Positions 47,601 through 55,723 of a stretch of DNA of 64,000 nt are shown piece by piece (positions within the stretch are counted from its first letter, which is position 1; every line of letters starts with the position of its first letter). Below the pieces are notes generated by a model. The model ran no database searches and was not told the origin of the DNA. It was given only the letters and a program-made list of their open reading frames with translations. Both the position numbers and the translations under genes were made by a program. This stretch comes from Tetraselmis striata (taxonomy: Eukaryota; Chlorophyta; Chlorodendrophyceae; Chlorodendrales; Chlorodendraceae): contig VCJN01002800.1 of the NCBI GenBank assembly GCA_006384855.1, positions 36,109 to 100,108 on the forward strand. The letters are read 5' to 3'.

Positions 47601-49745
47601 CGGGCAGTGATGTTAACGCATTGCTGCTGAGAGTCCTGCAGGGCGGGAACGAGTATCTGTGTTAGTGACCTCAGGGTTGCGGCTGCATGTCATCAGATTG
47701 AAGCATGGGGCAAGGAGAGGTGGGGCGGAAAGGAGGAGCGCACATGGTTGTCGCGGAAGTCATAGTGCTCCACTGTGCGGGTAGGTTTGGAATGGCGTTG
47801 TTGCTGAGGTCCCTGAAAGGGAAGAAGATGATGAAGCAGCAGAAACACACAAGTCAGCATCCAAAGTTTGGTCTTAAGGGGTTGGCTGTCCTTATCATCG
47901 TCTCCCAACTCATGCCCCCGCACTCACACAGCGCAGCCAGCACATTTTTCTCGATGGGGTACGTGAGTTGAGGGACAGTGTACTGAACCAAACGGGCGAA
48001 CTACGCTTACAGGGTCTGCAGGCCTGTCAGCCGGCTCCACGTGGCGGGCAATGCATCAATGGCATTGTTTGAGAGATCCATCGAGGTCAGGTGAGTGAAC
48101 CCGCTCGTTTCGTCATGCAGCTTGGTGATGGCATTGTTTGTAAATACCCAAGCTGTGCCGATGTTGGTCAGCGTCGTCCACGTGCCGGGCAGGGTGCCGG
48201 TGATGCCATTGTTATTCAGGCCGAGGGCCGTCAAGCCCGTGAGCGTACTCCACTCTGGTGGCAAGGTACCTGCCAGGCCGCCCTGAGTCATTGTGATTGA
48301 CGTCAGGCCTGTCAGCGTACTCCACTGCGGTGGCAGTGTGGTAGCCAGTCCCCCCATTGATGCCCCTGCAATAGTCGTAAGACTGGTCAAGGTGCTCCAC
48401 TGCGGGGGAAGCGTGCCAGTGAGCTGGCCGTTGTTTCCATACGACCTGCGGAAGGTAGCAGACAGAGTGCATACAGCTCAGATTCATCGGGCCTCGCGAT
48501 AGACATGGCGTACTGCCATACACAAACCCAGCAATTTACAGCGGCCCAAAATAGCTGCCAGCCCTCCTGGATTCCATCCCCATTCCCTCGCCTGGGTGGC
48601 AGCAGCAGCAGCAGCACTCACAGGGAGGTGAGCGCCGTCCAGGTGCTGTATGCGGCAGGCAGCGAGCCGATGATGTCGTTGCCGCTGATGTCACTGTCGC
48701 GTCACATGCATGCCGGCGGCGGGCGTATCAGGGTTGGTCTCAATGTATGCCGGCGGGGGTTCTGGGTTAGGCGCAAAGTACACCACAGCGCCAAGCAGGC
48801 GCATGCACGCGCACATTCCCAGGTGCTCAAGACGGGCTGGCTGTCAGAGTAGGTAGCGAGGGCGCACATGGATGTCATCTTTGTCAACACACTCAGATCC
48901 AGCGGCAACGAGTTTGGCAGCCAGTCCGCTGTGCCATTTAGACTGTCGCTCGACACGTCCCTGCGAAAGACAACAGCGACGCGCGTTAGCATCCGCCAGA
49001 CCTGCCGGCCGGCGCGTACGAGCTGGCCAGCAGCCCCAGATTATGAGGTTCCAAACTAGAATAGCGGTAAGCGGGAAATTACAGAGAGTCCACGAAGCCG
49101 CCGCTGCAGGACACGCCGGTCCAGGTGGTGCAGTGGTCCGTGGTGTTGTCCCAGGAGTCCATCTTGCCGCCATTGCGAAAGTCGTGAATCGTGTTACGGA
49201 ACGTCCAGAGCGCATCCGCCTCTGCGGGGCGGCAGGCAAATACGGACGGTTGCCGACTGTGGGTCAGGTGGAGGGAGAAGCAAGACCTGCTGCGGTATGC
49301 TGGTAGTTCCAGTGGCGCAGCAAATCAGGGCGACGGGCTTTCTCGCCGGGTGTGGGTGCTTGCACCGGCACTCCAACACTGCCGAGGCCAAGGGGAGCGC
49401 GTCCAGGAACTCTGCTGCGCCTGGAACAGTACCGCGAAGCACGGCCCGCGACCGATACACGTAGAAATGCCGTGCGCAAGTTATCTCCCACGCCTATGCG
49501 CCAGAGAGGCGTGCGAAGAGTCGGGGCGCTCACAGGCGCCACCCGTGCTTCCTGGTTCGGAGGTATGTGCAGGCGGCGATGGGAGACGTGCGCCCGCGCG
49601 GAGCAGGGGAAAATACGGCACAATATACTACCAGTACGCCGTCAGTACTGCTGTATGAAAGGGGCGAACCTGTTGCCGCATGCGTGCCAGACGGGGGCGT
49701 CAGCAGCGTCCCCAAGACCACGAGGACAAGCATCCAGCGTGCCAT
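25678..49745 (-). CDS. Giant modular surface protein: LRR - polyproline - Calx-beta - cadherin-like - Cys-rich - multi-TM
   Basis: A chain of exons on the minus strand runs from a signal-peptide ATG at 49745 to TGA 25678-25680. Adding exons gives roughly 4,000-5,000 residues. Order from the N terminus: signal peptide; LRR N-cap; about 27 LRRs; SPPPP stalk; Calx-beta-like repeats; a large beta-rich region; cadherin-like repeats; Cys-rich region; 8-9 membrane segments; long cytosolic tail. The last polyproline exon runs without a break into the first Calx-beta-like region (41845 to about 41350), so those two parts are surely one protein. No stop, promoter-like gap or new signal peptide separates the other parts, but I cannot exclude two adjoining genes. 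Such layouts suggest a large receptor, adhesion protein or channel facing the cell surface. Introns mostly carry poly(C) on the sense strand. Confidence 0.6.
28570..31650 (-). CDS. Multi-pass membrane domain (about 8-9 segments), TRP-like in layout
   Basis: Exons near 31647-31455, 31320-31033, 30235-29970, 29827-29635, 29337-28845 and 28710-28570. Hydrophobic segments include YIWVLYILAFLAALCLAPLL, FFAVLNLLSLSFSAL, AAPPLVFVFLLAHQYLI, VVAPAMLVVLSWTYVVLANV, LPLCLTALLVYVIGIPVLFA, WWELVILARKLFFGIIINM, MLAIMCLFPYIALVYQ, VLGASFAGSLALSGLVMF and IQIILIMLLVAFLVFFVVYD. The W.E...L.RKL....I ... YIALVYQRRPHNSNYLTVMD block is the layout seen in algal and protist Cys-rich multi-pass proteins related to the TRP-like family; I recognise the style, not a named family. 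A helical, charged loop (KHEAELNRHKNMKARG) lies between segments 5 and 6. Whether it conducts ions is open. Confidence 0.65.
29380..29575. repeat. Degenerate telomere-like repeats in an intron
   Basis: Repeated TTTAGG/CCCTAAA-type words in both orientations (AAACCCTAAAATC, TAAAACCCTAAATAT, TAGGGTTTTCAAACCCTAGA) between exons of the membrane domain. They resemble plant/algal TTTAGGG or TTTTAGGG telomeric repeats but are scattered. Similar text occurs at 38389-38450 and 38990-39020. Confidence 0.6.
30240..31032 (-). other. Intron of the giant gene
   Basis: No coding match. It includes a long G run (30970-30994, poly(C) on the sense strand) next to the donor of exon 31320-31033, and AT-rich text at 30590-30900. 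Confidence 0.5.
31806..34245 (-). CDS. Cysteine-rich juxtamembrane region (GCC2/GCC3-like)
   Basis: Exons near 34245-33970, 33825-33738 and 32045-31806. Motifs are CEPGYFYDQLRPEACEPCGY, MQCIPCPAGTFCNQTSLTRF followed by YECLPGSYQ, and ETCKLCEPATQLCDELH with a later CEPFSACIQHRTV. The C.PC.AG.FC and C.PGSY patterns are those of GCC2/GCC3 and TNFR-like Cys repeats of protist and algal membrane proteins. The region continues as GYACSECAPSYYRDEDRTC directly before the first membrane segment. An unusually AT-rich intron of about 1.7 kb splits it (32046-33737). Confidence 0.7.
32046..33737 (-). other. AT-rich intron of about 1.7 kb
   Basis: Compositionally unlike its GC-rich flanks except for a GC-rich core at 32800-33100. 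No open frame with a recognisable product, no clear terminal repeats. A G run (33708-33731) sits at its donor end. Confidence 0.5.
34390..36255 (-). CDS. Cadherin-like (VCBS-type) repeat region
   Basis: Exons near 36255-35955, 35837-35620, 35495-35120 and 34985-34390. Units start with an NDPP or DDPP type linker: VNDPPIPYDVTFTMLEDGTL with SLEAIDPDGDMLTFY; EDDPPVAEDMDLTLYSGRN with SLAAYDPDGSPIEVY; NKPPTAHEQSLSVDEAT with GTLALEGFAFVYTPDVGFWG and QDTFTF. The D-x-DGD calcium-type motif, the GTL...F.YTP...F.G.D.F.F close and the PP linker are typical of cadherin-like and VCBS repeats. The last exon (about 200 residues) is helical with several NSS sequons and LSLPTRGNLF. These would form a calcium-dependent extracellular rod. 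Confidence 0.7.
36256..36804 (-). other. AT-rich intron of about 550 bp
   Basis: The sequence from 36260 to 36680 is strongly AT-rich, abruptly different from both flanking exons. Nothing coding seen. Confidence 0.5.
36805..38308 (-). CDS. Large beta-rich ectodomain, family not recognised
   Basis: One long exon (38308-~37310) and a second (~37170-36805) encode about 450 residues: IKTADGVEIDFAPLSLPTDM, then ARVKWRIPDRYKSLEQIKFV, DVAHFSVYALVQVMPLVDKD, VPHTVSYTEDAAAVAVSPGI and a second part VYSLVLQSFMLKNNGPRVDY. It is hydrophilic, beta-rich and lacks membrane segments. The DVAHFSVYALV piece resembles the end of a ZU5/GAIN-like module (HFSxYAL), which in other proteins often precedes a membrane domain; this is a weak inference. 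The second part (YTEDAAAVAVSPGIQL; GSNDRTIRFQVEDEHG) resembles the cadherin-like repeats that follow. Confidence 0.6.
38389..38450. repeat. Degenerate AACCCTAGA repeat in an intron
   Basis: Several AACCCTAGA/AATCCTAG words in the intron before exon 38308-37310 of the giant gene. Confidence 0.6.
38450..41600 (-). CDS. Calx-beta-like repeat region
   Basis: Reading on from the last polyproline exon: GDVIFSPTTIYPLEGAEAKT, FRAFDDGYVEGDHTVDIP, NYITINEGGTVTIPIILTAL, VSSVTFQPGETGPKVT and ITLTVPDDGRTFGDL. Further on come VEDLEPPGIQVSKTAISLRE, VAVAPTSVSFAAGESLVWKT and VDLTFRLHTQPLAPVTLSFE. The D-x-EPPGI / LREGS-x-A-x-Y-x-V / VSFAAGE pattern matches Calx-beta and related Ig-like repeats known from Na/Ca exchangers, integrin beta4 and large algal and bacterial surface proteins. 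I count about six units, some diverged. A CLGSCVQV segment and a basic RKERRRALR patch (near 39100) interrupt the run. The intron near 39740-39970 holds MITE-like element B. Confidence 0.65.
39738..39972. mobile_element. MITE-like element B in an intron of the giant gene
   Basis: The right end, read in reverse, is AATATTTATTTCGGAAAT, identical over 18 bp to the left end of element A (18563-18838). The left end has AAATTTCCCGGAAATAGAG and the right half shares CGCTGTTTT and TTTCCGGGAA blocks with A in the same order. It lies in an intron beside a G run (40017-40036). Confidence 0.6.
41590..44975 (-). CDS. Polyproline (SPPPP) stalk built from repeated cassette exons
   Basis: After the last LRR an exon reads VHSPQYYICP and then a long SPPPP array (44960-44589). 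Further exons near 44475-44400, 44285-44022, 43800-43560, 43095-43010, 42865-42843, 42470-42400, 42255-42118, 42000-41965 and 41845-41590 each start at or near a CSPPPP-type sequence. Most end in PPPR or PPR just before a GT donor. Some carry a PPAPPCG cysteine motif. Ser-(Pro)3-5 arrays are the O-glycosylated rod of chlorophyte and plant hydroxyproline-rich wall proteins. The repeated exon form implies exon duplication. The introns between them (for example 42839-42480 and 43540-43100) are AT-rich and hold no gene. Confidence 0.75.
42480..42842 (-). other. AT-rich intron inside the polyproline region
   Basis: Contains clustered TTAATTA/TTAATGA words (42635-42750) and no coding potential. Confidence 0.5.
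43100..43545 (-). other. Intron inside the polyproline region
   Basis: AT-rich with no recognised repeat except a GTGAGTCGGCACCCGTACT segment near 43429 that loosely recalls the GCACCC hairpins at 7790 and 13175. Confidence 0.4.
45283..49745 (-). CDS. Signal peptide, LRR N-cap and about 27 leucine-rich repeats
   Basis: Exon 1 (49745-49670) encodes MARWMLVLVVLGTLLTPPSG, a classical secretory signal. Exon 2 (49256-49083) gives ADALWTFRNTIHDF, then TTDHCTTWTGVSCSGGFVDS, a plant-type LRR N-cap with W...C..W.GV.C. About 27 repeats of 23-25 residues follow, with consensus LxxNxITxLPxxWSxMTSLxTL, for example LNNNGITGTLPGTWTTLTNI and YLHENSIASPLPAEWSNMGS. Nearly every repeat carries LPxxWS. Many exons hold exactly one repeat of about 70 bases (near 47810-47741, 47636-47567, 46605-46535, 46435-46370, 46000-45925, 45838-45765, 45350-45283); others hold two to five. 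Secreted LRR arrays bind proteins or glycans, so this is probably the ligand-facing head. Confidence 0.8.
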
Positions 49746-50440
49746 CCCGAACGTCTGTGCGGGGGCGCGATGCGGCCCCTGGATTCACTCCTGTCAACCA
49801 CCTTTGCGTCACAGGTCGGCGAGGGTGAGCAGGGCGAGCGGGATATGGCACTAGCGTGTTGGGTGGCCGGGTGGGTATGGTGGGGTAATGGGGTGTACGA
49901 GCAAGCCTAACTAACGCCTTCAAACGCCAGCAACAGGAAAGTTTTGGCAACTCCAGCGCTAGCAGTCGCATACCTATGAGAATGTACATGATGTATCAGC
50001 AGGATGGCATATGCATCGTGGCGACTAAACTGCTGCTGCCGCATTTTTTCCTTACTACTGCTCCATGTAATCCTTACTCGTGTTAACATATAATTACATC
50101 AGCTAGCAGCAGAAGGCGATATCGGAAATCACCAAAATCCTTACTCGTGTGGCGTAGGAATGTGGTCGCTACCGGTAGGATCAAGACGGAAAACACGAGG
50201 ACCGGTATCCCTTTTTTGTAATTCACACAACCGGTATCCCCACCGTACGAAACGTGTATGTGCTGGTCCCAGTGTGCCACTTCCGGAGATACCAGGTACA
50301 TGCACCCTCTACTGACCGGTCCCTGCGTAAGGATTACTGGTACCCAGTGGGTAGTAAGGATTAAGGATTACTACAAGGATCAGGCGACGCGGTCAGCTGT
50401 GTGATGGGCGGCGCTGTAGTAGCGACTAAGGATCCGTATA
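49746..50440. other. Upstream region of the giant gene
   Basis: Should hold the giant gene's promoter; no TATA box is obvious. A copy of the dispersed TAATTACAT-end repeat is at 50090-50140 (TAATTACATCAGCTAGCAGC), and AAGGATTACT words repeat at 50325-50380. Confidence 0.4.
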
Positions 50441-51266
50441 CAGTGACTATACCGATATAATAAACATTGCGTCCCCCCCCCCCCCCCCCCGTTCACTATA
50501 TCGGTATGTTCACTATATCGGTGTTCATTATAAGCAGGCCCACCCGACCGCTATAGTAAACGGTTTACTAAATCGGTACTATTGTTTATTGTAACGGTGA
50601 CCCCGTTCACTGTAGCAGTCTGTGCCCATGCAAGGCAACATGTGACTCTGGATTTGTGTTTCAAGAGTTCTTGATTACTTTACATGGCTTTCTAAGGTGC
50701 CGGAGAGGGCAGGAGTGACTACGGTGCTGGGGGGCGGGGAGCGGGAGGGAAGAATTCACGGACGGAGGCCTGCCGTGTGCGGTTTGACGTGTGCATCTTA
50801 TCCTGCAGTTGTCTAGATAGGAACAGCGCTGCTCGGTGGGCGTCGCCATGGCGCGATGGCGACAGACGCGGTGGGGCAGTTGAGTGGCGGTGGGCGCAAT
50901 GTGCCGCAGTGTGCCGCCGCCGCCGCCGCCGCCGAGTGGCTGTAGAGGCCTCTGCGCCCGTACTGGAACCCTAAAACCCTAAAGCGCCCGTACTGGAACG
51001 GTACCGGCTATCGGAACACGCCAACGGCCGGGTTCGGCGTCGGCAACACTGCCGTTATGTAGTGAAGTTTACTATATCGGTATAGTTTGGGGCATTGTGT
51101 CCCCCCCCCCCGGTTCACTATAGCGGTAAGTTTATTATATTGGTAAGTTTATTATAGGGGTATACATAGGGATTTTTCCCGGTGTTAAGAATCCGTCCCC
51201 CCCCCCCCCGTTCACTATATCGGTATGTTCACTATATCGGTATTCATTATATCGGTATAGTCACTG
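50441..51266. mobile_element. Non-autonomous mariner-type element, 826 bp
   Basis: The ends are inverted repeats that begin CAGTGACTATACCGATATAA at 50441 and read the same in reverse at 51266. A TA dinucleotide flanks each side (50439-50440 and 51267-51268), the target duplication of Tc1/mariner/pogo elements. Inside are three blocks of a C run followed by GTTCACTATATCGGTA-type repeats (50474, 51101, 51197), a GCC repeat (50914-50934) and CCCTAAAACCCTAAAG near 50970. There is no transposase frame, so it would depend on an enzyme from elsewhere. Confidence 0.8.
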
Positions 51267-52014
51267 TAGTCGCTAATGTGCTCCCTAATCTGGCCTCCTG
51301 CTCGACCTTGGTTTCAGGCTTTTGTCTCTCTTTTGCGGTTAGTTCTGTTTTGCTTTTCATTCTTAATTACATGAGCCAGCAGCAGAAGGAGATATCACCA
51401 GCAGAAGGAGAAATCACCAAAATAAAAGGCAATCTGAAAGGTCCTCTACAGCCACTGCGGGGTGGAAGCAGTGACATGAGAAGACGCAGAGTGGGCACGA
51501 GCACACGCATCAGAATTGGCCATCTGCACACCGGCAGAGAGTGTTTAGTTGCTGTTCGTTCTGTTTCTAGTGCGCATTTCTGAAAGCCCTGATGTAATAA
51601 TAAATGTGTAGTGGTGATGGGTCGACGTGTTTGATGTAAAGAACACACTGTGTAATCCTAAGTGGTGATGGGTCGAAATGCACGGAACGATTTCAGAGGG
51701 ATTTCTTGGATGTTGCATCTAGCACACGTAATCATTTCAGTGGAAGTACGAGCCGCGAGCAGGCGAAATATATACGGTGATCCGGATCACCTCAACATGC
51801 CGGCTTTTCGGAAATGGTCGAAGCATGGCTGCGTACCGGGGATATGTTCTAAACAAGTAGCGCTAAATATTGAAGTGAATAGAGGGGTCGAAAACAGCTC
51901 CTACGCTGGGACGTACGCCTATTTTTACGCGGGAACCTGCCACGTCATATTGAACGGGTTTAAAAATGATTAGGTAAGCATAAATATAAGCTGGCGCTCC
52001 GGAGGGGTTTACAT
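51267..52014. other. Intergenic with a dispersed repeat copy
   Basis: Holds the best copy of the TAATTACAT-end repeat (about 51367-51600). The rest has one open frame of about 100 codons (51662-51973, plus) with no recognised similarity. Confidence 0.4.
51367..51600. mobile_element. Short element with TTAATTACAT ends
   Basis: The left end is TTAATTACATGAGCCAGCAG and the right end, read in reverse, TTATTACATCAGGGCTTTC, giving short imperfect inverted ends around about 230 bp. The core GGCAATCTGAAAGGTCC...GGCCATCTGCACACCGGCAGAGAG is also found at 55060-55175. Left-end copies occur at 20969-21010 and 50090-50140, and a right-end copy at 55588-55620. No transposase, so a MITE or the end of a larger family. 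Confidence 0.55.
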
Positions 52015-52015
52015 T

Positions 52016-52953
52016 AGGGTTGGGCTTAACACACTCAAGTAAAGTCTCTGAAGTTAAGTCATTTTACTTAAGTTGAGTTAAGTCGCTCCCGGAAAATGAC
52101 TTAACTTGGGTTCGACTTAAGGGCTCAAATATGCTAGCATTAAATTAAATCCGCAAAATCAAGCAATTACACAGCCACTTGTTGTGGCGAGCCTCACGGT
52201 AGTAGGGCATCACAAGCCGCAAGGTTTTAAGCATGCTAACAACCCAGTTCATTTCACTAGCCACGGTGTCGACCGACGACACAGAGTCGTCATAATCATA
52301 CATGTCTTGGTCCTCGGCGGACCGAGTGCATGACGCCTCAGCCGCCTCTCGCATGGCATCTAAATCTCAGAAATACGAATGTTGTCTATCTCTGTGATGT
52401 ACCTCTCGTACAATAGCTTGCCATGAGCACCAGTCAAACGTATGGCGAGCTTTCATAGCGACTGCCGCAGTTTCTATTGCGCTTAGTATGGGGCGTTGAG
52501 AATGCCGCTCGTCACGGCACTCAGCATAATGTATTCGCTTCCCTCGGGGATACCGGAAGCCAGCATCGGAGATGCGCGCGACGATGCCGCCGCGCGCGTC
52601 GCGGGCGCCGACGTGCGCCGACTATCACTATTGTGCGCCAGTATGGGTACTCGTACTCGCGATGCTTCAACGAACTACTAACGAATAAAAGCCGGATATA
52701 TATGAGGTTTAATTGTTCGTACGAGGGGATTAGCGAACGGTTGCCGACTAGGTGGCCGGTTGGTTTTGGCTTTAGATAGTTATATTGCGGAAATAAGTCA
52801 GTTAATCAACTATCTTAAGTTAGGTTAAGCTCTTAAGCTGAAACTTGAGTAACTTAATTGAACTTAGTATTTCTTAAGTAGTTTAGCTGAAGTTGACTGA
52901 ACTTAACTTAAGTTAAGGTAAGACAGCCCAGAAACCACTTAAGCCCAACCCTG
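52016..52953. mobile_element. hAT-like non-autonomous element
   Basis: The inverted ends AGGGTTGGGCTTAA (52016) and its reverse complement ending at 52953 enclose many subterminal CTTAAGT/ACTTAA words on both sides (52030-52125 and 52800-52945). The CAGGGTTGGGC-type end and repeated subterminal motif are typical of hAT elements. The inside has short frames (for example 52354-52145 minus) with no recognisable transposase domain. A clean 8-bp target duplication is not seen, though TTTACATT on the left and TATACATT three bases off on the right nearly match. Confidence 0.55.
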
Positions 52954-54480
52954 TATATACATTACCCATGAATTTACGCAGCTTTTACTCCCCCTGAAGT
53001 CATGAACACAGTCAAAGGCGGGCTGGCTAGATTTTAAACATGTGCTGATCGGCCCGCGCATTTCAACCCTCAACCATCATCCGGACTGCAAGTTGATCGC
53101 CCACACCACATGGCTTTTTCCACCTGAATCGCTAATCCTACATGGTATGATGGCGGAAGACCGGCACAAGGCGCGGCAAGATTGCTTCGATTTGCCGTGA
53201 TTGTGCGCTCTATATATGGAGCGTGCCACGGCAATGAAGAAGGAAAGTGGACTATCCGGCCTGCGTGAAGGCAGGTGGTGGCCCTGACCGTCCCCTATAA
53301 ACATGCGCGCCACACGCTCGCAATACGGGCGCCGCGCCAGGGCTATCCCGTAAATCAGAGAGAAACCACAAAAACAAAGAGCTCGCACACTAAATCATTT
53401 TTATACAGGTTTTACACCCGCACAGCAATGTCGCACTTAGCTCGTGGTCTTCACCTCGTGCTGGCGCGTTGCGCACCGCATAACGGTGCCCCCCAGCGCC
53501 GCCAGTACGGATACCACTACCGCGCTAGTGAGTGCATACACAATTATCATGCCATACGCCAGCCAACCCAACACATGCACGCCCTACCTTATCTATGTCA
53601 CCATGCCATCTCGCGTAGGCACATATATTGAGGTATCTGCCGTACACCATCCGGAAGTCGGTCTAGTCGTCACCTTGCTTGTCGGTGAACAATGCCGCGC
53701 ACGAAGACTTTGTGGCGGCGCGTCGCCGCTCTGACTTGCGGGCAGTGATCGGCTGGGCCGAGTTGTTACCAAAGTCGCTTGGCAACCACATCACGCGCAC
53801 GTATAGACATAGCGAAGGGGGCGGGGGGGGAGGGGGCTAGCCTTTCGCCCGAAAAACGTGTTAGGGTTTGTGTGATTAACGGACGCGCGCCGCTTGCGAT
53901 GCGCTAAGTACTACCCACGAACGAGCTGATGATTACTCGCCCAAGACGAGGAGAGGACGAAGCCGCAGCGCTTCCCCATTCAGCGGAACAAGGTCCAAGA
54001 CCTTCGACCAGTGTCGACCAACTATAACCCGTGGTTGTCCCTCCCGTGTCGGCATGGCGCGATCCTTACTGCCCCCTGCTCGGTATAGGTGCCGAGATAT
54101 GCGCTTCGATTGGGGCGCATGCCGGCGCATGCCCGTCGTCTAGTACATATTCGAGTACAAAGTGACACTACACCGCCACTAGCCAAGCCAGCGCCTAGTG
54201 GCACATGGCTACTCCCACGCCGCGGCACTTCTATTGTGCCGCGCACCGTGCTGGATCTTGACGCCGGCGTGGAGACTAAGGGCCACCAAAGCGATAGGGC
54301 GTTTTGCTCGCCCCCCTCACGATATCCATCGCGCATGTACCCCCGACTCCTCATTTACGAGGCATCGCGTCCGTCGTGATCTCAGCAACTGGCATGCCGA
54401 TGGTCGGAATCGCAGTGTTCTCAACTAGATCTCTAGAGGTATGTACGCGTTCCGTTGTGGGACGGGTTTGCCCCCCTTCT
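52954..54480. other. No gene recognised
   Basis: Several short frames on both strands, none with a family resemblance; one GC-rich run (53820-53838). Probably decayed mobile DNA. Confidence 0.4.
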
Positions 54481-54589
54481 TTTCATCAGGGCATGTCAAT
54501 GGAGGATGCTACTCCGGCCCATCTGAAGTTTATGGGCGTTGAATTGGCTCGCTTCCGAGCTGTTGGAGCCTAGAAGCGGGGACACTGCG

Positions 54590-54900
54590 CAAAATATTAA
54601 GTGTGCCGGCTTTTCTTGGTTCCTAAACCTGGAACAAACAAATGGAGGCTCATCATCGAACTCCGCCCCCATGAACCGGTACTGCGAGACGCGTGATCTT
54701 TCTTTCGAGTCGCTTTCGCATTTGTGCAATTTAGGGCGCCCTGGGGATTGCATGCTGCAGGTGGACTGGCAGGGTGGGGTTTACGCGGTTGGAATCGCCC
54801 ATGAGGACATGGACTTTTTCACTGTCGATTTCCGCGGCAATTACTTGTCGATTTCATGCTCATTGAAACGGGGTTTGATGAAGTCCAATTACCGAGTAGT
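54590..54900 (+). pseudogene. Reverse transcriptase fragment (retrotransposon remnant), frameshifted
   Basis: One frame gives FLVPKPGTNKWRLIIELRP and, after a one-base shift near 54668, the next gives MNRYCETRDLSFESLSHLC, then GRPGDCMLQVDWQGGVYAVG and HEDMDFFTVDFRGNY. This is the fingers-palm block of LTR/DIRS-type reverse transcriptases (K.R.I.D.R.LN; the D in QVDWQGGVYAVGI is the first catalytic Asp). The expected LPMGW...YYF block that follows is scrambled and the YxDD motif is absent. So it is a decayed fragment of a retroelement. Confidence 0.75.
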
Positions 54901-55019
54901 ACTCGCGACGCCTATATGTAATCCCATTACCCGCAACTAAGCGACAGGCACCGCTATACTTTATGCAAGGCGGGATGTACGGCAGCATTATTCTACACTA
55001 TACGTAAAGAGTATCATTA

Positions 55020-55190
55020 TAATTACATGAGCTGGTTGTAAAAGGCGACAAGGAAATCACCCGAAAGGCAATACAAGAAACGTCCTACAGCAATTGCGAG
55101 GTGGAAACAGCACCAGGAGAGGGTGCGAGATGAGCACGGGCAGACGCATCAGACTTGGCCGTCTGCACTCCGGCAGAGAGAATGCCGCCC
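55020..55190. repeat. Copy of the TAATTACAT-end repeat
   Basis: TAATTACATGAGCTGG followed by GGCGACAAGGAAATCACC, GTCCTACAGCAATTGCGAGG and CGTCTGCACTCCGGCAGAGA, aligned with 51367-51545. It overlaps the 3' part of a minus-strand frame (55437-55057) whose upstream part starts MVEDRSRLGKSALTVVYIFA. Confidence 0.6.
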
Positions 55191-55437
55191 AGGTACCATG
55201 CACGCAAGCAGATACCCGCTGCGGCAACCCCCGCCGCGTGCGCGTCAGGTGATGGCGGAAGTCAGCGGGTTGACTGACGACAAAGTTCCGAAGAGCCTGG
55301 GCGGACAGGCCACTACGTAGGAAGCATGAAGTCGGGGCGGCAGGACCGCCAGGGAAGTTGCGCACAGCAAGCAACACCGCGAAGATGTAGACCACCGTCA
55401 AAGCGGATTTTCCGAGGCGACTGCGGTCCTCAACCAT
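55057..55437 (-). CDS. Hypothetical frame overlapping a repeat
   Basis: A frame of about 126 codons from ATG 55437 with a hydrophobic start (TVVYIFAVLLAVRNFPG). Its last third is the dispersed repeat, so the C terminus would be repeat-derived. It could be a short secreted or anchored protein, or chance. No family recognised. Confidence 0.2.
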   Translation of the reverse strand: MVEDRSRLGKSALTVVYIFAVLLAVRNFPGGPAAPTSCFLRSGLSAQALRNFVVSQPADFRHHLTRTRRGLPQRVSACVHGTWAAFSLPECRRPSLMRLPVLISHPLLVLFPPRNCCRTFLVLPFG

Positions 55438-55587
55438 AAAAAGGTAGTATTCGTAGACTATTCGTATAGTGTTCGTAGCGTGCGATTATCGGGTATAGTT
55501 GTAAGTACGAGTAATGTGCGGTAAGTAATACGGATACGGGGTATACGAGTACGGCGGGTACTGCACTTTATGCTATTGGTTTACTAC

Positions 55588-55620
55588 CTAATTACATCAG
55601 GGCTTTCACAAAAGCGCACT
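55588..55620. repeat. Right end of the TAATTACAT repeat, reversed
   Basis: TAATTACATCAGGGCTTTCA matches the reverse complement of 51575-51600. Confidence 0.6.
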
Positions 55621-55723
55621 ACAAAGAGAACTAACAGCAACCATGAAAGGTTGCCAGCAAAAGATTTATGCTATTAGTAGTAATCCAGGGGCAAGCCATA
55701 GTCGCTAACCCTTCTTGAAGGCA

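Noticed and set aside
50914..50934. CRISPR-like or regulatory array in the mariner-type region
   Set aside because: The repeats are short, adjacent and explained as the interior of a TA-flanked inverted-repeat element; the genome is eukaryotic.
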